NCBI RefSeq assembly: GCF_028736215.1
Contig: NZ_CP117883.1
Coordinates: 2,294,001-2,358,000 of the forward strand
Length of the DNA stretch: 64,000 nucleotides
Direction of reading: 5' to 3'
From: Mucilaginibacter sp. KACC 22773
GTDB lineage: Bacteria; Bacteroidota; Bacteroidia; Sphingobacteriales; Sphingobacteriaceae
A model generated the notes under the pieces. The model searched no databases. It worked only from the letters and a program-made list of their open reading frames with translations, and was not told the origin of the DNA. Positions 37,188 through 45,780 of the stretch are shown here, piece after piece. Position 1 is the stretch's first letter; every line of letters starts with the position of its first letter. A program made the translations under genes and the position numbers.

Positions 37188-38444
37188 ATGAAAAAACGAG
37201 CATTTACCATCTTGCTGCTACTGCTATGCACTGTTGCTTATAGCCAAAAACACGGCAAAACATCCGCATTTAAAAGTTATAAAGGGTTGGTAATGGCCGG
37301 CTACCAGGGTTGGTTTAATGCCCCCGAAGATGGGGCCGGCCGGTGGTGGAATCATTATGTATCGCATGGCAAATTTGAACCTGGCTTTACCAATATTGAT
37401 ATATGGCCCGATGTGAGCGAATATAAAAAGACCTATAAATCGCCCTTTAAACTGGCCGATGGCAGTAATGCGTACCTCTATAGTTCATACGATGCCTCTT
37501 CGGTTGAAACCCATTTTAAATGGATGCAGCAATATGGCGTAGACGGTGTGTTTGTGCAGCGTTTTATTGCCGATGTGCAGCGGGGCAGAGGGCGTAACCA
37601 TAATGATGTGGTTTTGGGCAACGCGCTTAAGTTTTCGGAAAAGTATCGTAGGGCAATTTCGGTAATGTACGATCTTTCGGGGATGGGTGCCGGAGGCGAT
37701 TCGCTGGTAATAAAAGATTGGAAGCATTTGGTTGACAGCATGAAATTAACCAACCGCGGCAATAAGCAAACCTGGCTATACCATAACGGTAAGCCCCTGG
37801 TAGCCGTTTGGGGTGTAGGCTTTAACGATAACAGGAAATATGGCCTTGCTGAAGCCGAACGAATCATCGATTTTTTAAAGAATGACCCTGTTTATGGCGG
37901 ATGTGCCGTACTGCTTGGTGTACCAACTTATTGGCGCGATTTTGGAAGCGATACCGAGAAAGACCAACACCTGCATAATCTGTTGCATAAGGTGGATATT
38001 GTACACCCATGGTTTGTAGGCCGTTTTAACGAGGATGCTTACCCCAAATTTCAGGCCCGGATAGTGGATGATATTGCCTGGTGTAAAGCCAATAAGGTGG
38101 ACTATGTGCCTACAATTTTCCCGGGCTTCAGCTGGCATAATATGAACCCGCGGGCACCTCAAAACCAGATTCCGCGCAACCGGGGAAGCTTTTACTGGAA
38201 ACAAATTAACGGTGCTATTAAAAGCGGCGCCGACATGCTGTACGTTGCCATGTTTGATGAGGTTGATGAGGGTACCGCCATCCTCAAAGCATCCAAAAAC
38301 CCACCTGTCGGGCTCAGCACGTTTGTTAAATATGAGGATGATATCCCCAATGATTATTATTTATACCTTACGGGTTATGCTGCCAAAATGCTCAGGCGGC
38401 AGCTGCCTTTACGGGAAAATGTACCACCGCCGGTAAAAAAATAA
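37188..38444 (+). CDS. GH71/99-like glycoside hydrolase, exported
   Basis: A 418-residue protein with a Sec signal peptide (1-19, CTVAYSQ) and no lipobox, unlike its two relatives. Shared motifs: GLVMAGYQGWFNAPEDGAGR, DGVFVQRFIADVQRG, ISVMYDLSGMG, GKPLVAVWGVGFND and YVAMFDEVDEGTAI. The last carries the acidic residues expected at the active end of the barrel. Likely acts on an alpha-linked hexose polymer together with the neighbouring GH92, but specificity is not known. Two hairpins follow its stop. Confidence 0.82.
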   Translation: MKKRAFTILLLLLCTVAYSQKHGKTSAFKSYKGLVMAGYQGWFNAPEDGAGRWWNHYVSHGKFEPGFTNIDIWPDVSEYKKTYKSPFKLADGSNAYLYSSYDASSVETHFKWMQQYGVDGVFVQRFIADVQRGRGRNHNDVVLGNALKFSEKYRRAISVMYDLSGMGAGGDSLVIKDWKHLVDSMKLTNRGNKQTWLYHNGKPLVAVWGVGFNDNRKYGLAEAERIIDFLKNDPVYGGCAVLLGVPTYWRDFGSDTEKDQHLHNLLHKVDIVHPWFVGRFNEDAYPKFQARIVDDIAWCKANKVDYVPTIFPGFSWHNMNPRAPQNQIPRNRGSFYWKQINGAIKSGADMLYVAMFDEVDEGTAILKASKNPPVGLSTFVKYEDDIPNDYYLYLTGYAAKMLRRQLPLRENVPPPVKK

Positions 38445-38482
38445 CCGGGGTTTAGTTGATGTTACCAGGTGTTTGGTAACCG

Positions 38483-38510
38483 GTGTGCCCGGGGTGAGAT
38501 ACGGGCACAC
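38483..38510 (+). terminator. Rho-independent terminator
   Basis: Perfect arms GTGTGCCCG (38483-38491) and CGGGCACAC (38502-38510) are followed by TTATTTTTTT, 38 bases after the GH71/99-like stop. Another small perfect hairpin (GTTACCA/TGGTAAC, 38461-38480) precedes it. Confidence 0.85.
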
Positions 38511-38575
38511 TTATTTTTTTGCTTCAATTAGGGTATGCTTTTTCAGGACGGTAAAACTATCCTAATGGTTTTCAA

Positions 38576-38614
38576 AAAAAGGCCGCTGGAACCATTGGTG
38601 CCAGCGGCCTTTTT
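38576..38614. terminator. Bidirectional terminator between convergent genes
   Basis: Perfect 14-base arms AAAAAGGCCGCTGG (38576-38589) and CCAGCGGCCTTTTT (38601-38614) around an 11-base loop. A-run on one side and T-run on the other make it suitable for both strands; it lies 18 bases beyond the stop of the leftward GH71/99-like gene and likely ends the second PUL operon. Confidence 0.88.
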
Positions 38615-38632
38615 GCATAGATATAACTTTTA

Positions 38633-39904
38633 TTACAACACCGGCTTTGTAGGCCTTGTTGCCGTAAGCGGAGTTATTTTCTTGAACATTTTAGCCCCGT
38701 CGCCGGTAAGCCTCAGGTAGTAATCTGCAGAGCAGGCGGTGCCGTCTTCATCAAGTCCCAAAAAGCCGGAGCCTACCGGTATAAATGCCTGGCTTTCGGC
38801 AGTTTTAGCTATCTGGTTGCCTTCGTTATATTCATCAAACATCGAGATGTAGATGCCCTGCGCGCCGACCCGGGTCATGTTGTAAAACTGCCGCCACATA
38901 AAGTCGCCGTGGGCGCGCTGCCGGCCGGATAGATCGCCGGGCAGTACACAGGGCTGGTAATCAATGCCGTTGGCATTGCAATAGGCCTGGTCGGCTTTAT
39001 TGATAGTTACAAAAAAACCGTCAGACTGGTTGGCATTGCCAATTCTGCCGACCATCCAGGGCGAAAGCATATCAAATGCCTTATATGTATTTAAAAAGTC
39101 GGGGCGCGAATCGCTGGTTTGCGTAAGCCAGTTTGTAGGTACACCTCCAATAACATAACAACCTTTGCTTTTAAACCATTTAATCACTTCAAGACAGTTT
39201 GCCGCGGTAAAATCATGGTTGTTATCGGCAAAGCCAAATCCCCAGATACATACCACCGGCTTGCCATTTTGCTTTGCATAGGCAGGCGACGAAGTATATT
39301 GCGACATTTTATTGGTCCAGTCGGTTTTTAGCTCGGTTTGCATGTTTGTCCAGCCGCTTACATCGTACATAATGTAAAACTTAACACCGTTTTTTTCGGC
39401 TGCTATTTTGGTTTTGGCTGCCATGGCATCGCGTACAGGGCCTTCCAGTCCGCTTGGGTTAAAACGTTGAAGCGCAGCACCGTCAATACCATAGTCTTTC
39501 ATCCATTTAAACTGGGTATCGATAGTTTGGTCTGAAAATGAAGAGAATACCGTTGCCGGCTGCCCATTGCCTAAATTGGCAAATTTGGTAGGGAAGGTGC
39601 TGGTATAGTCGCGTACGTCGGGCCAGGCCGAAATAGCTTTATTGGTTGTTGATGGCTGCTGTTCCCAGGTTTGTGCCCAGTGCCAGTACCTGTCTATCGG
39701 CGATCCGTCGCCTATCGCTGCAAACCAGCCCTGGTAACCTACTACTACCTTGCCAACTACATCGCCAACCGGCGAGGGGGTGCGGTCGATGGTATCGGTT
39801 GGCGTTACCGGCGGGGTTGGGGTGTTAGTACTTTTTTTTGAACAGCTCGTGTTCGCCGCTATCAGCGTTATTAGTAGCAACGCGTTAAATGATCTTCTTC
39901 TCAT
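38633..39904 (-). CDS. GH71/99-like lipoprotein
   Basis: A 423-residue lipoprotein (lipobox NTSC, Cys21; Thr/Pro-rich linker 25-45). Very similar to the catalytic part of the protein at 27266 (GKVVVGYQGWFAAIGDG, DGAALQRFNPSGLEGP, FYIMYDVSGWTNM, YISMFDEYNEGNQIAKT, GTACSADYYLRLTGDG), but it ends at TATRPTKPVL, just where the relative continues into its beta-trefoil. Last gene of the leftward susC-to-GH71/99 cluster, 27 bases after a GH43 gene. Confidence 0.85.
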   Translation of the reverse strand: MRRRSFNALLLITLIAANTSCSKKSTNTPTPPVTPTDTIDRTPSPVGDVVGKVVVGYQGWFAAIGDGSPIDRYWHWAQTWEQQPSTTNKAISAWPDVRDYTSTFPTKFANLGNGQPATVFSSFSDQTIDTQFKWMKDYGIDGAALQRFNPSGLEGPVRDAMAAKTKIAAEKNGVKFYIMYDVSGWTNMQTELKTDWTNKMSQYTSSPAYAKQNGKPVVCIWGFGFADNNHDFTAANCLEVIKWFKSKGCYVIGGVPTNWLTQTSDSRPDFLNTYKAFDMLSPWMVGRIGNANQSDGFFVTINKADQAYCNANGIDYQPCVLPGDLSGRQRAHGDFMWRQFYNMTRVGAQGIYISMFDEYNEGNQIAKTAESQAFIPVGSGFLGLDEDGTACSADYYLRLTGDGAKMFKKITPLTATRPTKPVL

Positions 39905-39931
39905 GTCCCTTGTTTTATTTGTTTATATCTT

Positions 39932-40936
39932 TTATTTTTTCAATCCGTTAATATCCGTCTGAATCACTTTCCTGATGGTGCCATCGGCATTGTAGTATAA
40001 CTTATTTACGCAGATAGACCTTAGCCAATCGTTGTGCGATAGCGAACTGTTATGGTAAAAGGCATACCATTGCCCTTTAAATTCAACTATTGAACCATGA
40101 TCGGTAAAACTGTCGGTAGGGTCAAGGTATACGCCTTTATAGGTCCAGGGGCCAAGCGGGTTATTGCTTGTTGCATAGCGCATGCGATTGAATTTACCGG
40201 CCTCGTTAAAATTATCGGCGTATGACAGGTAGTAGATTCCGTTTCTTTTATGTACCCAGCTTGCCTCATGAAAATCGGTAAGGCCCTGCATGGTTTTCAT
40301 TTCGCCATCAAGCTCTATCATATTATCCTTCAGCTTGCCGCCCTTGCAGATGTTGCCGCCGCCATAGTATAAATAGGCCTGCCCATTATCGTCAACAAAC
40401 ACACAGGGATCTATCAATGATTCGAGCCCATGGATGTATCCCTGCGATTTAAAGTCCTTTGCCGGGCTTTTGCTGGTTGCTACGCCTATTTTCCAGGTGG
40501 TATTCCATTCGGTACCGCTGGGGTGCGGGAAGTACAGGTAGTAGGTGCCGTTTTTATAAGCACAATCGGGCGCCCACATGAAACCGCCTTCGGGGCGGCC
40601 CCAATCAACGTCGCTTGCCTGTAATACCTGTCCTTCATCCCGCCAGTGTACCATATCATCGGTGGAGTATACATGATATTTATCCATCAAATCGCAGCCA
40701 CGCGGTGGATCGATGTCATGAGAAGGGTATATATACAACCGGCCATCAGCCCAAACATGTGCCGAAGGATCGGCAGTGTATATATCGGTAATAAAAGGGT
40801 TTTTAAAACCATCGCCCTTTGGGTCTTCAATAACCACTGTTGCGGTTTCGCTGGTAGTGTTGCTTTTTTTTGAGCAACTGCTTATTGCCACCGCCAGGGT
40901 AATTAAAAGTATCGCATGAACTATCTTCCTATTCAT
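39932..40936 (-). CDS. GH43 family lipoprotein glycosidase
   Basis: A 334-residue lipoprotein (lipobox ISSC, Cys21) consisting of a single five-bladed GH43 propeller. The expected acidic triad is present: base Asp56 in YTADPSAHVW, Asp176 in LIDPCVFVDD and acid Glu224 in DFHEASWVHK; WAPDCAYKNGTYY is also typical. GH43 members act on arabinofuranosides, xylosides or galactans; the exact specificity is not visible. A close paralogue lies 5 bases upstream in the operon; this copy is anchored by lipid, the other is not. Confidence 0.9.
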   Translation of the reverse strand: MNRKIVHAILLITLAVAISSCSKKSNTTSETATVVIEDPKGDGFKNPFITDIYTADPSAHVWADGRLYIYPSHDIDPPRGCDLMDKYHVYSTDDMVHWRDEGQVLQASDVDWGRPEGGFMWAPDCAYKNGTYYLYFPHPSGTEWNTTWKIGVATSKSPAKDFKSQGYIHGLESLIDPCVFVDDNGQAYLYYGGGNICKGGKLKDNMIELDGEMKTMQGLTDFHEASWVHKRNGIYYLSYADNFNEAGKFNRMRYATSNNPLGPWTYKGVYLDPTDSFTDHGSIVEFKGQWYAFYHNSSLSHNDWLRSICVNKLYYNADGTIRKVIQTDINGLKK

Positions 40937-40941
40937 ATTAT

Positions 40942-41919
40942 TTACTTTTTGATAGGTCCGGTTGGTATTACTTTTTTAATAGTACCATCAGCGTTATAGT
41001 AAAGCTTATCTACACAGATAGACCGTAACCAATCCTGGTGGGAGAGCGAACTGTTATGGTAAAACGCGTACCACTGCCCCTTAAACTGAACAATGGAACC
41101 ATGGTTAGTATAACTATCTGTAGGGTCCATATAAACACCTTTCGAAACCCAGGGGCCTAATGGACTGTTGCTGGTGGCATAACGCATCTGGTTGTGTTTG
41201 CCGTTCACATCATGATTGTCTGAATAGGATAGGTAGTATATGCCATTGCGTTTATGTACCCAGCTGGCTTCATGAAAATCTTCCAGGCCTTCCATTTTCT
41301 GCATTTCGCCATCAATTTCAACCATATTGCTTTTTAGCTTGCCACCTTTGCAGGTGCCGCCACCGCCATAATAAAAGTATGCCTGTCCATCGTCGTCAAT
41401 AAATACACATGGATCAATCATCGATTCCAGCCCTTTAATATATCCCTGCGATTTAAACCCACTTGCCGGACTTTTGCTGGTAGCTACGCCAATTTTCCAG
41501 GTGCTGTTCCAGGCGGTGCCGCTTGGATGCGGGAAGTAGAAATAGTAAGTGCCATTTTTGTAGGCGCAATCGGGCGCCCACATAAAGCCTCCTTCGGGGC
41601 GGCCCCACTCAACCTGACTGGCGTTTAGTATCTCGCCATGATCTTTCCAATGTACCATGTCGTCGGTTGAGTAAACGTGGTACCTGTCCATCAAATCGCA
41701 GCCGCGCGGCGGGGCTACATCATGCGATGGATATACGTAAAGGCGGCCATCTTTCCAAACATGGGCAGATGGGTCGGCTGTATAAATATCAGTAACAAAA
41801 GGGGTTCCAACAGATGCGGTATCGGCAGGTTTGTCCTGGGCAATACACAGGGAAGTAGATAATGTACCCAAACTTATGGCCAATACAGCCGATATTTTTA
41901 ATAAATTATGTTTTATCAT
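40942..41919 (-). CDS. GH43 family glycosidase, exported paralogue
   Basis: A 325-residue protein with a cleavable-type signal (1-27, STSLCIAQ; the Cys is followed by IAQ, more like signal peptidase I than a lipobox). Triad: Asp49 (YTADPSAHVW), Asp169 (MIDPCVFIDD), Glu217 (DFHEASW). It matches the next gene along its full length, so the two are a tandem duplicate with differing export. A perfect 16-bp palindrome lies 29 bases upstream of its start. Confidence 0.9.
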   Translation of the reverse strand: MIKHNLLKISAVLAISLGTLSTSLCIAQDKPADTASVGTPFVTDIYTADPSAHVWKDGRLYVYPSHDVAPPRGCDLMDRYHVYSTDDMVHWKDHGEILNASQVEWGRPEGGFMWAPDCAYKNGTYYFYFPHPSGTAWNSTWKIGVATSKSPASGFKSQGYIKGLESMIDPCVFIDDDGQAYFYYGGGGTCKGGKLKSNMVEIDGEMQKMEGLEDFHEASWVHKRNGIYYLSYSDNHDVNGKHNQMRYATSNSPLGPWVSKGVYMDPTDSYTNHGSIVQFKGQWYAFYHNSSLSHQDWLRSICVDKLYYNADGTIKKVIPTGPIKK

Positions 41920-41947
41920 CAGGATGGTGTTTCTTTTTTAAAAGGCA

Positions 41948-41963
41948 GAGAGAGCGCTCTCTC
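41948..41963. promoter_or_regulatory. Perfect 16-bp palindrome before the GH43 pair
   Basis: GAGAGAGCGCTCTCTC is fully self-complementary and lies between the tandem-domain lipoprotein and the GH43 genes inside the leftward operon. It could fold in the mRNA as a processing or attenuation site, or act as an operator for an internal promoter. No long T-run follows. Confidence 0.45.
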
Positions 41964-42005
41964 CACCTTTTGATGTTTAAAAATTAATGGATGGTTAGGG
42001 GATAA

Positions 42006-43154
42006 TTATTTTGATATAAACTTCAGGTCATCTATACCGGTAATCAGGTCGGCATGATCTTTACCGCTGGTAAAAAAGAAGATACGGAAGTGATTGATGG
42101 CCGTATAATCGGCTCCTCCATCACCTGTTTTAATGGCTTTATCAAAATCCAGCGTTACCAGGTTCCACCCGTTTTTAAGCGACGGTATAAGGGGGGCTAC
42201 ATCCCAGGCCGATTCATTAAAATCAGACTTTCCTGAACTTGTGATCTCGATAGAGCCATCAGCTTTAAGCAGCGATACATCAGATACATACCACCAAAAT
42301 TGGAACCTGCCGGTACTCGCGGTAAAGGTTGTATTAATTGGTGCAGCCACATCTTTAATATACTGCATAAAATCGCCGCCGTTGGCAATTGTATTTTTGA
42401 TATAACCCGCACCCTCTTTTTGGCCGGTAGTTGCAATATTTACATCGCCTACAGTTTGCCAGCCGTCTTTTGAGTCGCAGGCGTCAAATACAACCGGTGG
42501 CGGTGGCGGCAGCGCAGCAACCCTGATATCATCGATACCAAAATTTTGGTCGGTAGCTGCTTTGGCCGCGGTCCAAAAGAATATCTTTATAAAGTTCATC
42601 GCCGTTAAATCCGGGCCGCCATCTCCGGATACGTATCCGTCGGTGAATTTCAACTCTAAGTGGTTCCAGCCATTTGTTAATGTTGGGATAATTTTATCCA
42701 TTCCCCAGCCAATTCGCTTTTTATCCGGATCGGCGGCGCTGCTAAATTGTATCTGGCCATCTACTTTAAGCAAAGAAACATCCTGAACATAAAACCAGAG
42801 TTTTAGTTCGCCGGTGCTTAAGCTTACTTTTGTGTTAACAGGGGCGGGCAGGGTTTTAATAAACTGCATAAAGTCTTGTCCCGTTTTAATTGTTGCCTGG
42901 ATATAGCCTGTACCTTCCTTTTTGCCGGTTGTTGCTAAAACAGGATCTCCGCCTGCTACCTGCCAGCCATCGGTTTTATCGCAATTGTCAATTACAACAG
43001 ATGTATCGATAACCGGAGGTGTTGTTGTATCAACAGGGGGAGGCGGTTTAAGGCCTGAAGTATCCCGCGAAACATATTTTTCTTTTTGGCAGCCCACAAT
43101 TATAAGGCCTGCCATGAGGATGGCGCATACCATCGTTGTTTTAATGAATTTCAT
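42006..43154 (-). CDS. Lipoprotein with two tandem beta-sandwich (probable glycan-binding) domains
   Basis: A 382-residue lipoprotein (lipobox IVGC, Cys22) with a Pro/Thr-rich linker (36-50). Two similar modules follow, about 54-215 and 220-382. Each starts (V)(I/F)D-C-DxxDGWQ, contains ATTG(K/Q)KEG and DFMQ(F/Y)IK, and ends (F)GIDD(I/L). Fold and position fit a surface glycan-binding protein of the SusE/F kind. No catalytic motif seen. Third accessory gene after SusD in the leftward cluster, 24 bases after the DUF3823 gene. Confidence 0.78.
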   Translation of the reverse strand: MKFIKTTMVCAILMAGLIIVGCQKEKYVSRDTSGLKPPPPVDTTTPPVIDTSVVIDNCDKTDGWQVAGGDPVLATTGKKEGTGYIQATIKTGQDFMQFIKTLPAPVNTKVSLSTGELKLWFYVQDVSLLKVDGQIQFSSAADPDKKRIGWGMDKIIPTLTNGWNHLELKFTDGYVSGDGGPDLTAMNFIKIFFWTAAKAATDQNFGIDDIRVAALPPPPPVVFDACDSKDGWQTVGDVNIATTGQKEGAGYIKNTIANGGDFMQYIKDVAAPINTTFTASTGRFQFWWYVSDVSLLKADGSIEITSSGKSDFNESAWDVAPLIPSLKNGWNLVTLDFDKAIKTGDGGADYTAINHFRIFFFTSGKDHADLITGIDDLKFISK

Positions 43155-43178
43155 TTCCTTTTTTGGTTTAAGGTTAAA

Positions 43179-43883
43179 TTATTTAGGAACGTCTATCTGC
43201 ACTATTTCCGAAAAATTTGAGCTGTTGAAACTATCGCTTAGACGTACCCCGGCACGTACAAAAAATGTGCGGCCCGGAATGAGATTGGGCACAGTTAAGG
43301 TGATAGATTTTTGGGCATCAGTCAGGTCAATAAATTCTTTATTGATGGTCACAGCATTTAAATCCGAGAAGTCTCTGATAGAAGCTCCTGTACCTACCAG
43401 TCTTGTTGTATTTACATAAGGCTGCACATCCTTAATGGTTGGCAACCCTGCAATAACGGGTGCGGTAATATCAAATTTTATGGTTAAGGTTGTGCCGGTT
43501 AAACTGGTGGTAAAGTTTTTAATGACGATGTACGGAGTAACAACAAAATCGTGTTTAGTGCCTTTATCAATATTCACCGTCAGGGTATCATAAACCGGCC
43601 AAAAAGCGCCCCCGGTAGGTACAACCTTATATGCGCTTTTAAAAAGTTTGGTGTCCTGAAATGTACCGTCAAACTTACTTGGGATAGTTTGTGGGGTGGT
43701 CCAGCCAATTTGCTGAAGCTTTATTGTAGTGCTACCGCCCGACGTGGGCAAATTACCGCCTTCAGAGGAAACTATATTGCCCTGGAATGAAGCGGTTGGA
43801 CCATCGTAATTGTCTGTTTTTGTACACGCAGAACTTGCCAGAATAGTTACGCCCACCAAAATTCTGCTAATCAGTTTTTTCAT
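43179..43883 (-). CDS. DUF3823 lipoprotein (SusE-position surface protein)
   Basis: A 234-residue lipoprotein (lipobox SSAC, Cys20) with the DUF3823 start TKTDNYDGPTASFQGNIVSS. The rest reads as two beta-sandwich domains (about 25-110 and 115-234). DUF3823 proteins occur right after SusD in many Bacteroidota PULs and are thought to help bind glycan at the surface. It lies 18 bases after susD. Confidence 0.85.
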   Translation of the reverse strand: MKKLISRILVGVTILASSACTKTDNYDGPTASFQGNIVSSEGGNLPTSGGSTTIKLQQIGWTTPQTIPSKFDGTFQDTKLFKSAYKVVPTGGAFWPVYDTLTVNIDKGTKHDFVVTPYIVIKNFTTSLTGTTLTIKFDITAPVIAGLPTIKDVQPYVNTTRLVGTGASIRDFSDLNAVTINKEFIDLTDAQKSITLTVPNLIPGRTFFVRAGVRLSDSFNSSNFSEIVQIDVPK

Positions 43884-43901
43884 ATCTTAAATTTTAAATT
43901 C

Positions 43902-45719
43902 TTAATAATTTGGATTGTTAGGGAGCAGGTTAGGGTTCTTTCCGATTTCGCCTCCCGGAATTCCTTCATAATAAAATTGCTTCTGGAAAGAATATTCGCG
44001 GTTAAACAACTCGGGTTCTGCTAAGAAGATGAATTTATTTTCATTCAATACGTAATATGGCATCAAGCCTTTAAAATGCGCACGGTCAAGCACCACATCG
44101 GCGGTTCGCCATCTTTTTAAATCCCAATAGTATTGGTTTTCAAAGGCAAGTTCCATGCGCCTTTCGTTACGGACTTTATTCAAATCGATAGAAGCGTAAG
44201 GGCTTGCACCGGCCCGGCTCCTGATCAGGTTAACCGAGGTTAATGCATCGCCCGTGTTGCCCAATTCCATAGCTGCTTCTGCCCGGTTTAACAAAATCTC
44301 GCCATAACGAAGGTCAATCCAGGGCTGTTCGCTCCTGTTAAGGTCAACTGCCGACTGGGGTTTGTTATAGTCAACATATTTGCGCACATAAAAGCCTGTA
44401 CGTGTTAGTTCGTCGCCACCTGTCCATGGGCCGGTAAAGCCAATTACCTGTTTGCCCTGGTACAATGTTTTTGTGTCGCCTGCAAGTATGTATGAGCGGG
44501 AATTGGCCGGTTTTGCAACCTCGGCGGCAGCTGTGCCGCTAAAAGCCGGATAAATGCCCCTTTGCATATCAAACATGAGCCCCCTTAAGGTTGCCCCGGG
44601 GAAATAAACGGTGGCCAGCAATCTTGGTTCAAGCCCCTGCATCAATTGGGCACGGTTATCAAAACGCTTGGGCGTACCATCGCCGTTAGTTACCGGTAAC
44701 TCTCCCCAAAGCCTTACAAAATCCAACGTTGGGTATGAACGCGAAAGCGCATTGGCTGTCATGTAGCGCGGCGACATGGTAGCATCCCAGCTATGTGCAG
44801 TGTGGGTAGCGATAGAATACTGTTTTATAAAAATATTTTCGGGGCTTGTGCTTTTTAAGAACAGATCAACATAGTTTTGTACCTTGTCTGAATTTGCATT
44901 GTAAAGGGAGTAATGGCCTTCCAGCAATTTGGCGGCATCATAGGCCGCCTGGAAATAGGCGGTTGCCTTATCTGCAGGGATGCCTACCAGACCTTGCGTA
45001 CGCGCAGGCCCATCAACAAAGTTTACCGAGCCGTACCTGGCAACACATGCCGCATACAGCATTGCTCTTGATTTTAATGCGGCTGCGGCATACCTGTTGG
45101 CCCTGCCTGCATCACTGGTTTCGGGCATCATCTGGTAACCCAAATCAAGTTCGGCCCCTATGAAATCCCATACGGCCTGTTCTTTATCACGATGTACCTG
45201 GAGTGTTGACAGCGGGGCGCCCGGATCCTGTGGCACGGTTATAATAGGAATGCCGCCATAACGTTTGGCCAGGCCAAAATAATAGTATGCCCTTAAAAAA
45301 TGGGCTTCGCCCAAAAGGGCATTTACAGTTGGCTGGCTTAGCTTGGCCACATGTTTAGGCAGTTCGTCTATCAGGATATTTACATTCCTGATATCGCCAT
45401 ATGGCCAGTAACCAAAGCCGCCGCCAATGTCCATCCCTCCAAAAGGGCCAACTTCTTCGCCTGTAACCGAGGCCGAATTGTAAAAGTTTTCCCAATCGTT
45501 GCCCCCTGTTTTAAATCCCTGGTCGGGCCGGTATTTAAAGTCTTCAATAGGCAAATTCTGGTATATGGTTGCTAAAAACGACTTAACACCGGCCTCGCTG
45601 TCATATATAATATCGGGGGTAAAGATATTGGTTGGCGCAATATTCAGCTTTTGGCAGGAAGTTAGCGAAGCTCCTACGCTGATAGATATTGCTATAATAA
45701 ATTTATGTATACTTTTCAT
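43902..45719 (-). CDS. SusD/RagB family surface glycan-binding lipoprotein
   Basis: A 605-residue lipoprotein (lipobox SLTSC, Cys22). SusD hallmarks: LLGEAHFLRAYYYFGLAKRY-like helix (about 135-155), RYAAAALKSRAMLYAACVAR, and the C-terminal WIDLRYGEILLNRAEAAMEL and NERRMELAFENQYYWDLKRW. Partner of the SusC encoded 61 bases upstream. Probably binds the glycan later cut by the GH43 and GH71/99-like enzymes of the same operon. Confidence 0.95.
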   Translation of the reverse strand: MKSIHKFIIAISISVGASLTSCQKLNIAPTNIFTPDIIYDSEAGVKSFLATIYQNLPIEDFKYRPDQGFKTGGNDWENFYNSASVTGEEVGPFGGMDIGGGFGYWPYGDIRNVNILIDELPKHVAKLSQPTVNALLGEAHFLRAYYYFGLAKRYGGIPIITVPQDPGAPLSTLQVHRDKEQAVWDFIGAELDLGYQMMPETSDAGRANRYAAAALKSRAMLYAACVARYGSVNFVDGPARTQGLVGIPADKATAYFQAAYDAAKLLEGHYSLYNANSDKVQNYVDLFLKSTSPENIFIKQYSIATHTAHSWDATMSPRYMTANALSRSYPTLDFVRLWGELPVTNGDGTPKRFDNRAQLMQGLEPRLLATVYFPGATLRGLMFDMQRGIYPAFSGTAAAEVAKPANSRSYILAGDTKTLYQGKQVIGFTGPWTGGDELTRTGFYVRKYVDYNKPQSAVDLNRSEQPWIDLRYGEILLNRAEAAMELGNTGDALTSVNLIRSRAGASPYASIDLNKVRNERRMELAFENQYYWDLKRWRTADVVLDRAHFKGLMPYYVLNENKFIFLAEPELFNREYSFQKQFYYEGIPGGEIGKNPNLLPNNPNY

Positions 45720-45745
45720 GTGTCAATAGTTATTCGTTAATAATT

Positions 45746-45760
45746 CGCTTTTTAAAAGCG
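45746..45760. other. Small hairpin between susC and susD
   Basis: CGCTTTT-T-AAAAGCG is a perfect 7-bp inverted repeat in the 61-base susC-susD gap. It may affect mRNA stability or processing between the two genes; this is inferred from position only. Confidence 0.3.
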
Positions 45761-45780
45761 CTCATGAGATGGTCAGCAGT

